64,000 nucleotides of DNA from Mycetocola tolaasinivorans (GTDB lineage Bacteria > Actinomycetota > Actinomycetes > Actinomycetales > Microbacteriaceae): contig NZ_RCUX01000003.1 in assembly GCF_003667565.1 (NCBI RefSeq), positions 1-64,000 on the forward strand, written 5' to 3'. Of the stretch, positions 8,334 through 16,784 are shown piece by piece. The translations under genes and the position numbers were made by a program. Positions within the stretch are counted from its first letter, which is position 1. Every line of letters begins with the position of its first letter. The notes below the pieces were generated by a model. The model worked only from the letters and a program-made list of their open reading frames with translations, made no database searches and was not told the origin of the DNA.

Positions 8334-9258
8334 ATGGGGGAGATCGACACGGCAGCACTGCGGATGCTCGTCGCGGTAGCCGAGAGCGGGAGCCTTTCAG
8401 CGGCCGCTGGACGCCTCGGGGTCACACAACAGGCGGTGTCCGTTCGCATCCGCACGCTGGAATCCCGGCTCGGCATTGCCCTGGTGCGGCGTTCTCCGCG
8501 CGGATCCACCATGACTCCGGAGGGCACGGTGGTCGCCGGATGGGCCGCGGAGGTGGTTTCGGCGGCAGACTCCTTCGCGGAATCAGTTCACACCCTGACC
8601 CGAACGGATCCGGCACCATTGCGCATCGCCGCCAGCCTTACCATCGCCGAGTATCTGGTACCGGAGTGGCTGCATCGCCTGCGCGCCGCGGGCACAACGC
8701 GGGCCGAACTCACCGCCGCAAACAGTGCCACGGTGGCCACACGCGTGCGGGAGGGCTCCGCGGAGATCGGCTTTATCGAGTCGCCCGAGGTGCCGGCGGG
8801 GTTGGACTTCCGGTGGATTGCCACGGATGAACTCATCGTCGTGGTGGCCCCCAGCCACCCATGGGCGCGTCGCACTTCCGGAATCACCCCCGAGGAGCTT
8901 GCCGCTCGTCCACTCGTGGTGCGAGAGGAGGGGTCGGGAACGCGTGAGGCGCTGAATCGCGCACTCGGCGACGCACTGGTCCACACTGCAATCCGCCGCG
9001 GTACTCCCCACCACCGCGATGGTTCGCGCCACGGTGGCCGCGGGGGATGCCCCTGCCGTGCTGAGCGTGCTCGCCGTTGCTGACGCAATCGAGAACGGCA
9101 CGCTGGTGCGGGTTCCGATGCGTGAAATGCGCATCACCCGGCCCCTCAGCGTAGTCTGGGCCCGCGGCACCGAACTCTCGGCCCCGGCGCGGACCCTCCT
9201 GGAGGTGATCGCCCAGGCACCGGGGGCGAGCAAACGGGCGTGCTGCGCCGCTAGATGA
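8334..9258 (+). pseudogene. LysR family regulator, copy 1, frameshifted
   Basis: The N-terminal winged HTH (GRLGVTQQAVSVRIRTLESR) and most of the ligand-binding domain read in one frame to about 8990. That frame then runs into nonsense and stops at 9083. The C-terminal part continues in another frame (from about 8998, PAAVLPTTAMVRA equivalents, to TGA 9258). The intact paralogue at 26100-26987 shows the expected continuous sequence, placing the lesion at about 8955-9000. A product of 249 aa could still contain the DNA-binding domain. A sequencing error is the other explanation, but neighbouring genes are also broken. Confidence 0.85.
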
Positions 9259-9304
9259 CGTTTCGTGACGGACCGCTCGCGGCGAGTGGATAGCTTGGAC
9301 TCTA

Positions 9305-9319
9305 ATCCGCTAGGCGGAT
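9305..9319. promoter_or_regulatory. Inverted repeat ATCCGC-TAG-GCGGAT, copy 1
   Basis: A 6-bp perfect inverted repeat with a 3-bp spacer lies just before the ABC ATPase remnant. The same element stands at 30411-30425 before the intact ssuB-like gene, within a shared ~70-bp upstream sequence. It is a candidate operator or promoter element. Confidence 0.5.
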
Positions 9320-9623
9320 GTCCCCGATGCCGACGACCGAGACGAGTCCCGTGCCTGCCAGTACCGCCGCCCGAGTACGCTTTGACAGCGTCACGAAGTC
9401 CTTCGCCGGTGCGAGTCGTGCAGACGCCGAGCGCACGGTCCTCCGGGACGTGAACCTGGACGTGGCCCCCGGCGAGGTCATCGTCATCATCTTCGGCGAA
9501 GAGACCGTGTGTAAGTACCCCAGCGCCTTTCTCGACGCCCGCTCAGGCTCGCGGAACGCGAACACCAGCGCCGCGCGTCACTCTCACGCCACAGCGGCCC
9601 CCGTTACGACGGGCCCAACGTGA
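9318..9623 (+). pseudogene. ABC transporter ATPase remnant (ssuB-like), copy 1
   Basis: About 46 codons (from about 9348 to 9488) match the N-terminus of the intact ATPase at 30449, including RVRFDSV and VAPGEV. The ATG used by the intact copy is ACG here. Homology stops at about 9488, just before where the Walker A motif should begin, and the remaining codons are unrelated. There is no Walker A, ABC signature or Walker B, so no working ATPase can be made. The upstream control region is also shared with the intact locus. Confidence 0.85.
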
Positions 9624-9720
9624 GCATGTAGCGCTGAGCCTGCGCCTACTTGCGGCTCACACTGCAACTGCGGGGGCGGGGGAGGCCAATCACCAGCGGC
9701 GCATCCCGCCCCACAGTAGC

Positions 9721-10026
9721 TCACCTGGGTTTTTGCGCACCTCGCGTCGACGCGATTAGCCCGGCCACGTAACCAACCGCGAGCGGAGCAATAGTCAGCA
9801 CGACGAGCTGCAACCAGAGCGGAGGCAGCACTGCGCGCTCCGTGAGGATGAGGGTGAACGCCAGGACAAACACCGCAGTCCAAGCAAGTGACTTCGCCGA
9901 CGGGTGTCTCGGTGGTTGACTGTTGCCTCGCGCGCGCGGTCTGCGCTGGAGCCGGGCAACCTGGAACCCTAGGTAGAGCGCCAACAGGATCAGTAGTGGT
10001 ATCGCGATGAAGTGTGTGATTGGCAT
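9721..10026 (-). CDS. Small three-helix membrane protein, possible immunity partner
   Basis: This 101-aa protein starts MPITHFIAIP and shows three hydrophobic segments at about 5-23, 46-62 and 69-92, with a basic Arg-rich loop after the first. It lies 44 bp downstream of the secreted protein gene on the same strand. I recognise no family. Its size, topology and position next to a secreted protein with a membrane-active-looking C-terminus resemble bacteriocin immunity proteins; that role is inference. The frame is open further upstream to 10269, but that region overlaps the neighbour, so I start at 10026. Confidence 0.65.
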   Translation of the reverse strand: MPITHFIAIPLLILLALYLGFQVARLQRRPRARGNSQPPRHPSAKSLAWTAVFVLAFTLILTERAVLPPLWLQLVVLTIAPLAVGYVAGLIASTRGAQKPR

Positions 10027-10070
10027 TGCATTCTCTCGTTCGCAGCGTGGTGGATGAAGGTTTCGGCGCG

Positions 10071-11129
10071 TCAGCCGTTCTTGTACCATTTCCAGCATGC
10101 CTCGAGCCCCACGATCGTAAGAAGCGTGGCTCCAGCCGCATTCATCAGGGCGTTTACCTTGGTACGCTTCGCCGCCGTCAACGTGTTGTTCATCCAGCCC
10201 TGCAGTAGACCGGCGAACGTTTTGAACTCGGCGGCCGAGAAGTTTGCGGAGCCGATGGCGGCCTTCCATTTGTTAACCAGAGTAGTCGTCTTCTTGATGA
10301 CTGTGGCGATCTTCGCGATCACTGTCGCCATCTTTGCGGCGGCGAAGCCGATGAGGAGCGCGATACTACCAAGGCACTCCGCCACCGTCCAAATCGAGGG
10401 GTCGGAGACGACAGGGAAAGTGGCATTGCTCGTGTCGACGTGCTGTGTGATCATGCCACCTTCGACGGTGAAGTGCGTGGGGAGGGAAACACCATTGGCG
10501 TCGACCGCCCAGGGAGTCTCGACGTACGCGGAGAGCGAGCCCACGGCATCGATGAGTTGCAGCCCACCGTCAGGCAGGACGCTCCAGCTCGCCCCCTCTG
10601 GGATCGATGTCTCAACGTCGAAGCTGTGCTCCACGACGTGCTCGGTAGCGATGTTGATGAACTGCACACCGCCGGTGCTGCCCGGAGCGACGACGAAAGT
10701 TTCGTTCTTGTTCTCTAGCACCGACACCACGCCTTCGGTTCGCGTGACCTCAGCGCCAGGCACGCGTGCCCCGAGTGACTCACTGCCGAGCACTGCCGCG
10801 GACGAGTCCTCCGCTGTAGGCAGGAGCACGGTCGCCCCGGCCTCCGTTGCGACGATGCCGTCGAACACACTGTCCTCCGGTGCTGCGCTCACGGTCGCTT
10901 CTCCCACGAGGGTACTGAGTGCAGCGCGGGCCTGGGGCGTCAGGTCGACGATGTCTGACAGCACGCTGAGCGTGTCTACGGTGACGGCGCTGGATGTCGT
11001 CGTCGTCTCGTCAGCAGCGGTCTCATCCTCGGACGCCTGCGCCGGAGTAACGGCCACACAGGCAATGAGCGCGCCGGTGAGCACCGCCCCAAGGCCGACG
11101 TTTCGGAACTTACGGACTGCACGCTTCAT
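10071..11129 (-). CDS. Secreted protein with hydrophobic C-terminal domain (candidate toxin)
   Basis: This 352-aa protein has a Sec signal peptide with cleavage expected after AQA at residue 32. A Thr/Glu-rich spacer and a beta-rich middle region follow. At about 206-243 lies a segment of the type PWAVDANG..LPTHF..QHVD....FPVVSDPS, which I know from the N-terminal parts of many actinobacterial secreted and polymorphic-toxin-like proteins. The last ~105 residues are alternately hydrophobic and Lys-rich (KMATVIAKIATVIKKTTTLV) with two Cys and a C-terminal CWKWYKNG. That end resembles a membrane-active bacteriocin domain, but this is inference. The small membrane gene follows 44 bp downstream. 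Confidence 0.7.
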   Translation of the reverse strand: MKRAVRKFRNVGLGAVLTGALIACVAVTPAQASEDETAADETTTTSSAVTVDTLSVLSDIVDLTPQARAALSTLVGEATVSAAPEDSVFDGIVATEAGATVLLPTAEDSSAAVLGSESLGARVPGAEVTRTEGVVSVLENKNETFVVAPGSTGGVQFINIATEHVVEHSFDVETSIPEGASWSVLPDGGLQLIDAVGSLSAYVETPWAVDANGVSLPTHFTVEGGMITQHVDTSNATFPVVSDPSIWTVAECLGSIALLIGFAAAKMATVIAKIATVIKKTTTLVNKWKAAIGSANFSAAEFKTFAGLLQGWMNNTLTAAKRTKVNALMNAAGATLLTIVGLEACWKWYKNG

Positions 11130-11592
11130 TCGCGTACCCCCATCTGGATATCGAGGCCAGCCGACGGCTTGTCGGACTCGTCCCCCTCACTTGGGTTATT
11201 TGTGCTGAGCCATCTCGCGTTACACATCGCTTCTTCTTTCGTCCGGAGCGGTGCAGGGGATGATCCCAGTACAACCGTTCTCTGTGCGAAACTCATCTCC
11301 GAATCTCGCGCCTCTCGCGTCCGCGGGGGCGCGAATCCGGCCGAGTTTGTGAACAATGACGTTCCTGGCGGCGGTTCCCTGCACTGTGCCTTGGCTGGGT
11401 TTGGACGACGGCAGGGTGCTGGAAAGGGCATCGGCGGCTTCAAGGAGGTTCACTCCACGATGGGTGTAACGCACACCCCGCCGCGTCAAAGACCTGAGAT
11501 GAGGACCGTCACGTTCGCGAAGTGCTACCGTGGTCTACTAAACAAATACCGGCGGTCCAGCGGCGGGCTGATGACAACAGGTGGGGCAGGGT
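11130..11592. other. Intergenic region, no gene seen
   Basis: These 463 bp lie between the divergent secreted-protein gene and the broken sigma gene. Open frames exist on both strands, but none has a convincing ribosome site, domain or neighbour logic. The region presumably holds the two divergent promoters; I could not assign them. Confidence 0.5.
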
Positions 11593-12175
11593 ATGGACGA
11601 TGATTTAGCGCAGGTTGACGCGCCAATAGTCGACCTGTTCGCGGAGTTCTACTCCCGGCACTACCGAGCAATCCTCACCGTCGCTCAACAACGTCTTGCG
11701 AGGGTAGCGGATGCGGAGGACGCCGCCTCGGAGACGTTCCGCATTACCTGGGCGCATCATCTCGACGGAGGGGAGCTGTCGCTGGCGTGGGCGTACTGCG
11801 TACTGCGTGCTGCGCAACGTGATCGGTAACGAGTATCAGCGTATCGCGCGCTCCACCCAGCTCTGCGAGCGTGTCGGGCGCCTCTCCGGGGATGCTGTTT
11901 TCCAGCTCGACGGTGACGATGCGATCGACATCCAGCGTTGCTTGAACGTTTTACGCGAAGACGACCGAAACATCGTCTACATGGCGTACTGGGAAGACCT
12001 CTCCCGTGCCGAGATCGCCGCGATCCTTGGTATCTCACCCGTGAGTGTGCGCGTGAAGCTGCACCGTGCACGCCGCGTGCTAAAGACGCTGCTCGATGGC
12101 AACGCCGAACAACATAGTAGGCGAGGTGATCGATGGACGAGTTTGAGCACCGCATCCGCACGGTCAGGCTTATGA
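11593..12175 (+). pseudogene. ECF-type RNA polymerase sigma factor, frameshifted by a 7-bp repeat
   Basis: The start (VDLFAEFYSRHYRAILTVAQ) gives sigma region 2 and DAEDAASETFRITW; the later frame gives region 4 (MAYWEDLSRAEIAAILGISP, then SVRVKLHRARRVLK). The two halves are in different frames. At 11791-11811 the sequence reads GCGTACT-GCGTACT-GCGTGCT. Removing one 7-bp unit joins the frames exactly into LAWAYCVLRNVIGNEYQR. So slipped-strand duplication of a heptamer probably inactivated the gene, or switches it on and off. Confidence 0.85.
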
Positions 12176-12233
12176 GCGGGAACTCGCCGACCTGGTGGTT
12201 CTGCGCACGCGGCAGTACCTGCGCCGCTCGTGA
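12133..12233 (+). pseudogene. Short partner gene of the sigma factor, frameshifted
   Basis: ATG 12133 (MDEFEHRIR) overlaps the sigma frame. A second frame resumes at about 12162 (GQAYERELADLVVLRTRQYL) and ends at TGA 12231-12233. Together they make a ~33-residue charged helix, as in a truncated anti-sigma-like or regulatory peptide. The shift lies at about 12155-12162. The call rests on the two frames joining sensibly; no family is recognised. Confidence 0.45.
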
Positions 12234-12773
12234 CGCTGGCAATCAGTGAGTCCGCCGTGGCGGGGCTGGAGATTGTGAAGATGAATGACGACTCCGAACT
12301 CTTCTGCAGCATCCGACCCCAGAGATAGGTGTTGAGGAGTGTCGAGGTCGACGAGACAGGGAACGTTGTCTCGTCATCGGTTGAACCGCAACGGAATTGG
12401 ACGACCTGTGCCGACGACGGCACTGTCCACTTCCTCCTCACCGTGGCCGCCCCGGTTCCCGGGCAGGATGCAGAGGGCCTTCCCACTCCGGGGACGGTGA
12501 TCGCTGAGGAGACGCTGGCTCTGGGCGAGTGCGTGAGCACGTTATGATGATCCGGTTCCGACCGATCCTGCCGAGATCGACGCCTACTTGCCACAGTACG
12601 CGGGCGATGAACTGCCGCTGAGCGCAGGTGCCTCGATCTGTGAGCTCTCCGATCCGCTATTGAGCGTCGTCCTGACCAACGAGCAGGCGACCGTCATTGA
12701 TTACGTCGCCTGGGAGAGTGGCATCGGCCTCGCCTTCGCCGTCGGTACCGCGCTGAATCCCTTGATTCCATGA
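12230..12773 (+). pseudogene. Hypothetical protein, broken by a stop and a frameshift
   Basis: GTG 12230 overlaps the preceding stop. The frame holds an internal TAG at 12326, continues as SVEVDETGNVVSSSVEPQRN, and hits TTATGATGA at about 12541. A one-base shift there continues as YDDPVPTDPAEIDAYLPQYA and then SICELSDPLLSVVLTNEQAT to the TGA at 12771-12773. The pieces look like one secreted or exposed protein of ~180 aa. It has no recognised domain and was probably the third gene of the decayed sigma operon. Confidence 0.55.
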
Positions 12774-12824
12774 GGAAACGAGCTTCTGAACCGGTTGTCG
12801 CCAGTTTCCGCAACGCTCGATCGC

Positions 12825-12888
12825 ATCCACCCCCGTGCGATTCGCACAGAAACACCCCGTCTTCGGACGGGGTGTTTTGCGTTGTGGG
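12825..12888. repeat. Direct repeat copy 2 (possible right att site)
   Basis: This is the second copy of the ~65-bp sequence that starts in the tRNA-Ala 3' end at 7068. It begins at the same ATCCACC and covers the same terminator. The rest of the tRNA is absent, as expected for the distal repeat made when an element integrates into a tRNA 3' end. Confidence 0.8.
12850..12878 (+). terminator. Terminator within direct repeat copy 2
   Basis: The same 12-bp stem AAACACCCCGTC/GACGGGGTGTTT is present as at 7093, here with a TTCG loop, followed by TTTT. It now ends the decayed sigma operon. Confidence 0.8.
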
Positions 12889-13080
12889 CGAGCCGCGGTG
12901 CCGCCCGTCACGAAGCCTAGCCCCGCTCGGGCTGGTATTGCGCTGGCTGGGCTGACCCGGGTCTGGTACCGATCGCCGCCCGCTGGTCGAATGGTGTCAG
13001 GGTCGCGCACGATTGCGGGCCCGCCCTCACCCGGCTGCGTGCCGTGAGCGGCACACCGAGGCTCCCGGGAGGGCATCGCC

Positions 13081-14799
13081 ATGTTTCCACAGGAAGACGC
13101 CGTGCACGAGAATTCCGCCGAAGATGCGCCCCAAAACGCCCTGGGCCGACGCTCATTTCTCCTCGCCTCCGTGGGGGCCGCGGCCGCGGGAGCACTGGCG
13201 GTGGGCGCCACCGCCCAGCCCGCCGCCGCGACCCCGCCGATCGTGCAGGGCATTCGGTCCCGGGGAGTGGTGATTCGCCCCGGAGACTCCCGATATTCGG
13301 ATCTGCGGACGGGCAACAACGTGCGGTTTACCGCCGACCCCGAGTATGTGCGCCTCATCGCGAGCGCGGAGGATGCCAGACGGGCGGTCCAAACCGCCGT
13401 CGACGCGGGAAAGCGGGTGTCGATCCGCAGCGGTGGGCACTGTTTCGTCGATTTTGTCTGCCACCCCGATGTCGAGGTGATCCTCGACCTCTCCACCATG
13501 GTCGGTGTCGACTATGACGAACGGATGCGCGCGTTTGTCGTCGAGCCCGGCGCACGCCTCCTGCACGTCTACGAGCAGCTCGCAAAACGCTGGGGTGTCA
13601 CGATTCCCGGCGGCATCTGTTACAGCGTCGGCGCGGGCGGCCACATCGTCGGCGGGGGATACGGGCTGCTGTCGCGGGCACACGGGCTCGTCGTGGATCA
13701 CCTGTACGCGATCGAGGTGGTCACGGTGGATGTCCGCGGCCGCGCCTCCCTGCGGGTAGCCACGCGCGATTCCCGCGGCGCGCTCAGGGATCTCTGGTGG
13801 GCGCATACGGGCGGCGGCGGGGGCAGCTTCGGGGTCGTCACCAAGTACTGGTTTCGCTCACCCGATGCCACCGGATCGAAGCCCGAGAACCAGCTGGTGC
13901 GCGCGCCGGCACGGGTGCTGGTGAATGCGCTCTCGTTTCCCTGGGAGTCGATGGATGAGCGCGCATTTCGCCGGATACTCGACAACTGGGGTGCCTGGCA
14001 CGAGGAGTTTGGCGGTCCCGGTACGCCGGAAACCGCGCTCTCCAGCCTGTTCAACCTCAACCATGCGGCCCACGGCAGCATCGGGATGTTCACCCAGATC
14101 GACGCCGACGCCCCGGATGCCACCGGCGTCCTCGAACGCTTCATCGCGCGCATCACCGACGGCGTGAACGTCGAAACCCGGGCCATGACCGCGCCCAGCG
14201 GCGAGCTGCCGGCAATGCCGGGCTTTCACACCACCCGAGAACTCTCCTGGCTTCAGGCCACGCGCACGGTCGGTGCGGACAACCCGGTCATCACCGATCC
14301 GAATAGTCGGGGCGCGCACAAGTCCGCCTACTTCAAGAAGCGCTTCACGGAGGCCCAGGTGGGTGTTCTCTGGCGGCAAATGCGCGACCCGGGGTTTACA
14401 AATCCAGACACGATGCTCGTCATCTTCTCCTTCGGTGGTGCGGTCAACGCGGTGAAACGCTCAGCAACCGCCAACGTGCAGCGGGACTCTATCTTCAAGA
14501 TCTGCCTGCAAACCTTCTGGAGCGACGCGAAGGATGACGCCCACCACCTCGCCTGGGTTCGAGAAACCTATGAGGCGATGTTTGCCCATTCCGGCGGCGT
14601 CCCGGTGCCCGATGATCGGGTCGATGGCTGCTACATCAACTATCCGGATAGCGATATTGCCGACGTGCGCCACAACCGCTCGGGGATGCACTGGTCGGAA
14701 CTGTACTTTCAGGGCAACTATCCTCGCCTCCAGCGGGCAAAGAAAACCTGGGATCCCTGGAACTTCTTCACGCACTCACTCGCGATAGAACTGCCATGA
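13081..14799 (+). CDS. Tat-exported FAD-linked oxidase (PCMH/BBE family)
   Basis: This 572-aa flavoprotein has a Tat signal (GRRSFLLAS, then an Ala-rich h-region ending PAAA), so it is probably exported folded. The FAD-binding PCMH domain includes His120 in RSGGHCF and Cys180 in GGICYSVGAGGH, the two positions that attach FAD covalently in berberine-bridge-type enzymes. The C-terminal BBE segment ends WDPWNFFTHSLAIELP. Such enzymes oxidise sugars or alkaloid-like molecules and release H2O2. The acyltransferase gene starts within its stop (ATGA), indicating an operon. The substrate is unknown. Confidence 0.88.
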   Translation: MFPQEDAVHENSAEDAPQNALGRRSFLLASVGAAAAGALAVGATAQPAAATPPIVQGIRSRGVVIRPGDSRYSDLRTGNNVRFTADPEYVRLIASAEDARRAVQTAVDAGKRVSIRSGGHCFVDFVCHPDVEVILDLSTMVGVDYDERMRAFVVEPGARLLHVYEQLAKRWGVTIPGGICYSVGAGGHIVGGGYGLLSRAHGLVVDHLYAIEVVTVDVRGRASLRVATRDSRGALRDLWWAHTGGGGGSFGVVTKYWFRSPDATGSKPENQLVRAPARVLVNALSFPWESMDERAFRRILDNWGAWHEEFGGPGTPETALSSLFNLNHAAHGSIGMFTQIDADAPDATGVLERFIARITDGVNVETRAMTAPSGELPAMPGFHTTRELSWLQATRTVGADNPVITDPNSRGAHKSAYFKKRFTEAQVGVLWRQMRDPGFTNPDTMLVIFSFGGAVNAVKRSATANVQRDSIFKICLQTFWSDAKDDAHHLAWVRETYEAMFAHSGGVPVPDDRVDGCYINYPDSDIADVRHNRSGMHWSELYFQGNYPRLQRAKKTWDPWNFFTHSLAIELP

Positions 14800-15950
14800 C
14801 GCCGCATCCCGGATCCGTTCTGCGTGCACCGCCGCTGCCCTCGCTCACCGCCCTGCGCTTTTTTGCGGCACTGCTGGTCTTCGGTTTCCACATCACGCTG
14901 ACGGCCTCACCCATCCCACCGAACGACCCCATCACCCTCTTTGCCGATGACGACGTGGCGCGGGTGACCAGCCGCGTGTTTCGGGCCACCGGCTACATCG
15001 GGGTGTCATTCTTTTTTGTCCTGAGCGGCTTTTTACTGACCTGGGCGGCAAAACCGGGCGAGCGTCCCGGTGCCTTTTGGCGACGTCGAATCCTCAAGCT
15101 TTTCCCGAACCACCTCGTTACCTGGGCGCTGTCACTCCTGCTGTTCGCCGCCGCGTTCACCCCGCTCCACGCCTCGATCCTCAGCGGCGTGCTCCTCCAC
15201 GCGTTCTCGGCGGATGAGGCGGTCAACGTCGCGGTTAATCCGCCCGCCTGGACGCTCAGCAGCGAGCTGCTCTTTTACCTGCTGTTTCCGGTATTCCTGC
15301 CGGTCATCCTGCGGATCACGGGCACCGGCCTCTGGTATGCGGCGGCGGCCCTGATCGGCGTCATGGTACTTCTCCAGATCACCACCCTCACCCTGATCCC
15401 CGACACCCCGGTCTCCGCGCTGACCCCGGTGTCCTCCTCCCAATTCTGGTTCGGCTACCTCTTCCCGCCGACTCGGCTTCCCGAGTTTTTGCTCGGAGCC
15501 ATCGCCGCGCGCATCGTGCTCGCCGGGCGCTGGCCGCTGCAGCGTCGGTGGCCGGTGCTGTTACTCGCGGTCGCCGGGTATGTGGCGGCAAACACGGTGC
15601 CGTTTGTCTGGTCCTTCAGCGTGGCCACGATCATCCCGGTGACGGTACTCATCGCGACCGCTGCCGCGCGGGATGCCGCCGGTCACCGAGGCCTCCTTGC
15701 CTCCGCGCCGCTGCAGTGGCTCGGGAACATCTCATTTGGTTTCTACCTGGTTCAGGGCATCACCATCTTCTGGGTGAGACAGCAGATGAACGGCGTCGTC
15801 TATCCCACCCCGATTGCGGTGCTCCTGATCCTCGCGTTCTTCGTCTGGACGCTGCTCGCAGGTTGGGCGCTCTATGCCCTCGTTGAAAAGCCGATGATGG
15901 ACCGCTTCGCCCGCCCACGCCGCCCCGTTCCATCCGGCGCCGGGTCCTAA
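14796..15950 (+). CDS. Acyltransferase 3 family membrane protein (OafA/YrhL type)
   Basis: This 384-aa protein has about ten membrane helices. It opens with the family motif LPSLTALRFFAALLVFGFH, including the catalytic-type His, and has FVLSGFLL with nearby Arg residues. These enzymes move acyl groups onto sugars, lipids or small molecules at the inner face of the membrane. Overlap of 4 bp with the Tat oxidase and close following of the SDR point to one pathway. The substrate cannot be told from the sequence. Confidence 0.87.
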   Translation: MTPHPGSVLRAPPLPSLTALRFFAALLVFGFHITLTASPIPPNDPITLFADDDVARVTSRVFRATGYIGVSFFFVLSGFLLTWAAKPGERPGAFWRRRILKLFPNHLVTWALSLLLFAAAFTPLHASILSGVLLHAFSADEAVNVAVNPPAWTLSSELLFYLLFPVFLPVILRITGTGLWYAAAALIGVMVLLQITTLTLIPDTPVSALTPVSSSQFWFGYLFPPTRLPEFLLGAIAARIVLAGRWPLQRRWPVLLLAVAGYVAANTVPFVWSFSVATIIPVTVLIATAAARDAAGHRGLLASAPLQWLGNISFGFYLVQGITIFWVRQQMNGVVYPTPIAVLLILAFFVWTLLAGWALYALVEKPMMDRFARPRRPVPSGAGS

Positions 15951-15977
15951 GCGCCACCCCACAGAAAGGTCAACAGC

Positions 15978-16760
15978 ATGGAACTCAAACTCGACGGCAG
16001 GGTCATCATCGTGAGTGGAGGCACCAGCGGGATCGGACTCGCCACGACCACGCTCCTCGTGGAGGAGGGCGCGCGCGTGGTGGTAATCGCCCGCGGAAGC
16101 TCGGACACGCCGCTGCCGTCCGGCGCCGAACTCTTCCGCGCCGACCTCACCGATCCCTCGAGTGCGGCCGCGGCGGTAACCCACACCCTGGGCCGGCACG
16201 GCCGGCTCGACGGACTCGTCAACAACGCGGCGGCGCTCGATGCCCGAGCGGGATTCACCGACATCGATGATGATCAGTGGCATCGCACCTTCGAACTCGC
16301 GGTGTTTGCCGGGGTGCGCCTGGTCACCGCGGCGCTTCCGGCGCTCGGTATGGGAGATACCGCGGGCGCGATCGTCCACGTCGCGAGCGAGGCCGCGCGT
16401 ATGCCCGACCCCACGATCGCCGACTACGCGGCGGCAAAGGCCGCACTGCTCTCGATTTCGAAGTCGCTCGCCATCGAATACGGCGGCCGCATCCGTTCGA
16501 ACGTGGTGTCGCCGGGGCCCACCCGTACCGCCCTGTTTGATGCCCCGGGGGGCTTTGCCGAGAAGCTCTCGCAGCGATTCGAGCTACCGCCGGAGGACGC
16601 CATCGCCCACTTCATCACCGGCGAGCGTCGCCTCCCCAGCGGGCGAATCGGCACCCCGATCGACGTTGCCGCCCCGATCGCCTACCTGCTATCTCCGCGA
16701 GCCTCGCAGGTCACCGGGGCCGAGTGGTCGGTCGACGGCGGAGCGCTGCGGCAAATATGA
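15978..16760 (+). CDS. Short-chain dehydrogenase/reductase
   Basis: This 260-aa classical SDR has the NAD(P) motif [10 protein letters not shown], an NNAA motif (VNNAAAL), catalytic Ser in VASEAAR, and Tyr/Lys in DYAAAKAA. Asp/Arg use at the cofactor 2' position is not decidable by eye. AGAAAGG lies before the ATG. It sits 27 bp after the acyltransferase and 24 bp before an esterase, in the same operon. It probably interconverts an alcohol and ketone on the pathway intermediate. Confidence 0.9.
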   Translation: MELKLDGRVIIVSGGTSGIGLATTTLLVEEGARVVVIARGSSDTPLPSGAELFRADLTDPSSAAAAVTHTLGRHGRLDGLVNNAAALDARAGFTDIDDDQWHRTFELAVFAGVRLVTAALPALGMGDTAGAIVHVASEAARMPDPTIADYAAAKAALLSISKSLAIEYGGRIRSNVVSPGPTRTALFDAPGGFAEKLSQRFELPPEDAIAHFITGERRLPSGRIGTPIDVAAPIAYLLSPRASQVTGAEWSVDGGALRQI

Positions 16761-16784
16761 GCGCTGGAACGGTGAGCGCGAATC

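Noticed and set aside
9302..9565. Minus-strand 87-aa frame over the ABC remnant, with a segment faintly like a recombinase tail
   Set aside because: It overlaps the shared control region and the ABC homology, and the similarity is too weak. No transposase or integrase could be supported anywhere in the island.
10012..11208. 398-aa open frame on the plus strand
   Set aside because: It is antisense to the secreted protein, whose signal peptide and domain order are convincing. The plus-strand product has no domain and no ribosome site.
11126..11443. 105-aa minus-strand frame before the secreted-protein gene
   Set aside because: No ribosome site, no motif, and a composition rich in Pro/Arg like random GC-rich sequence.
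12770..12955. Second tRNA gene at the distal direct repeat
   Set aside because: Only the last ~7 bases of the tRNA match; no D, anticodon or T arm can be drawn upstream.
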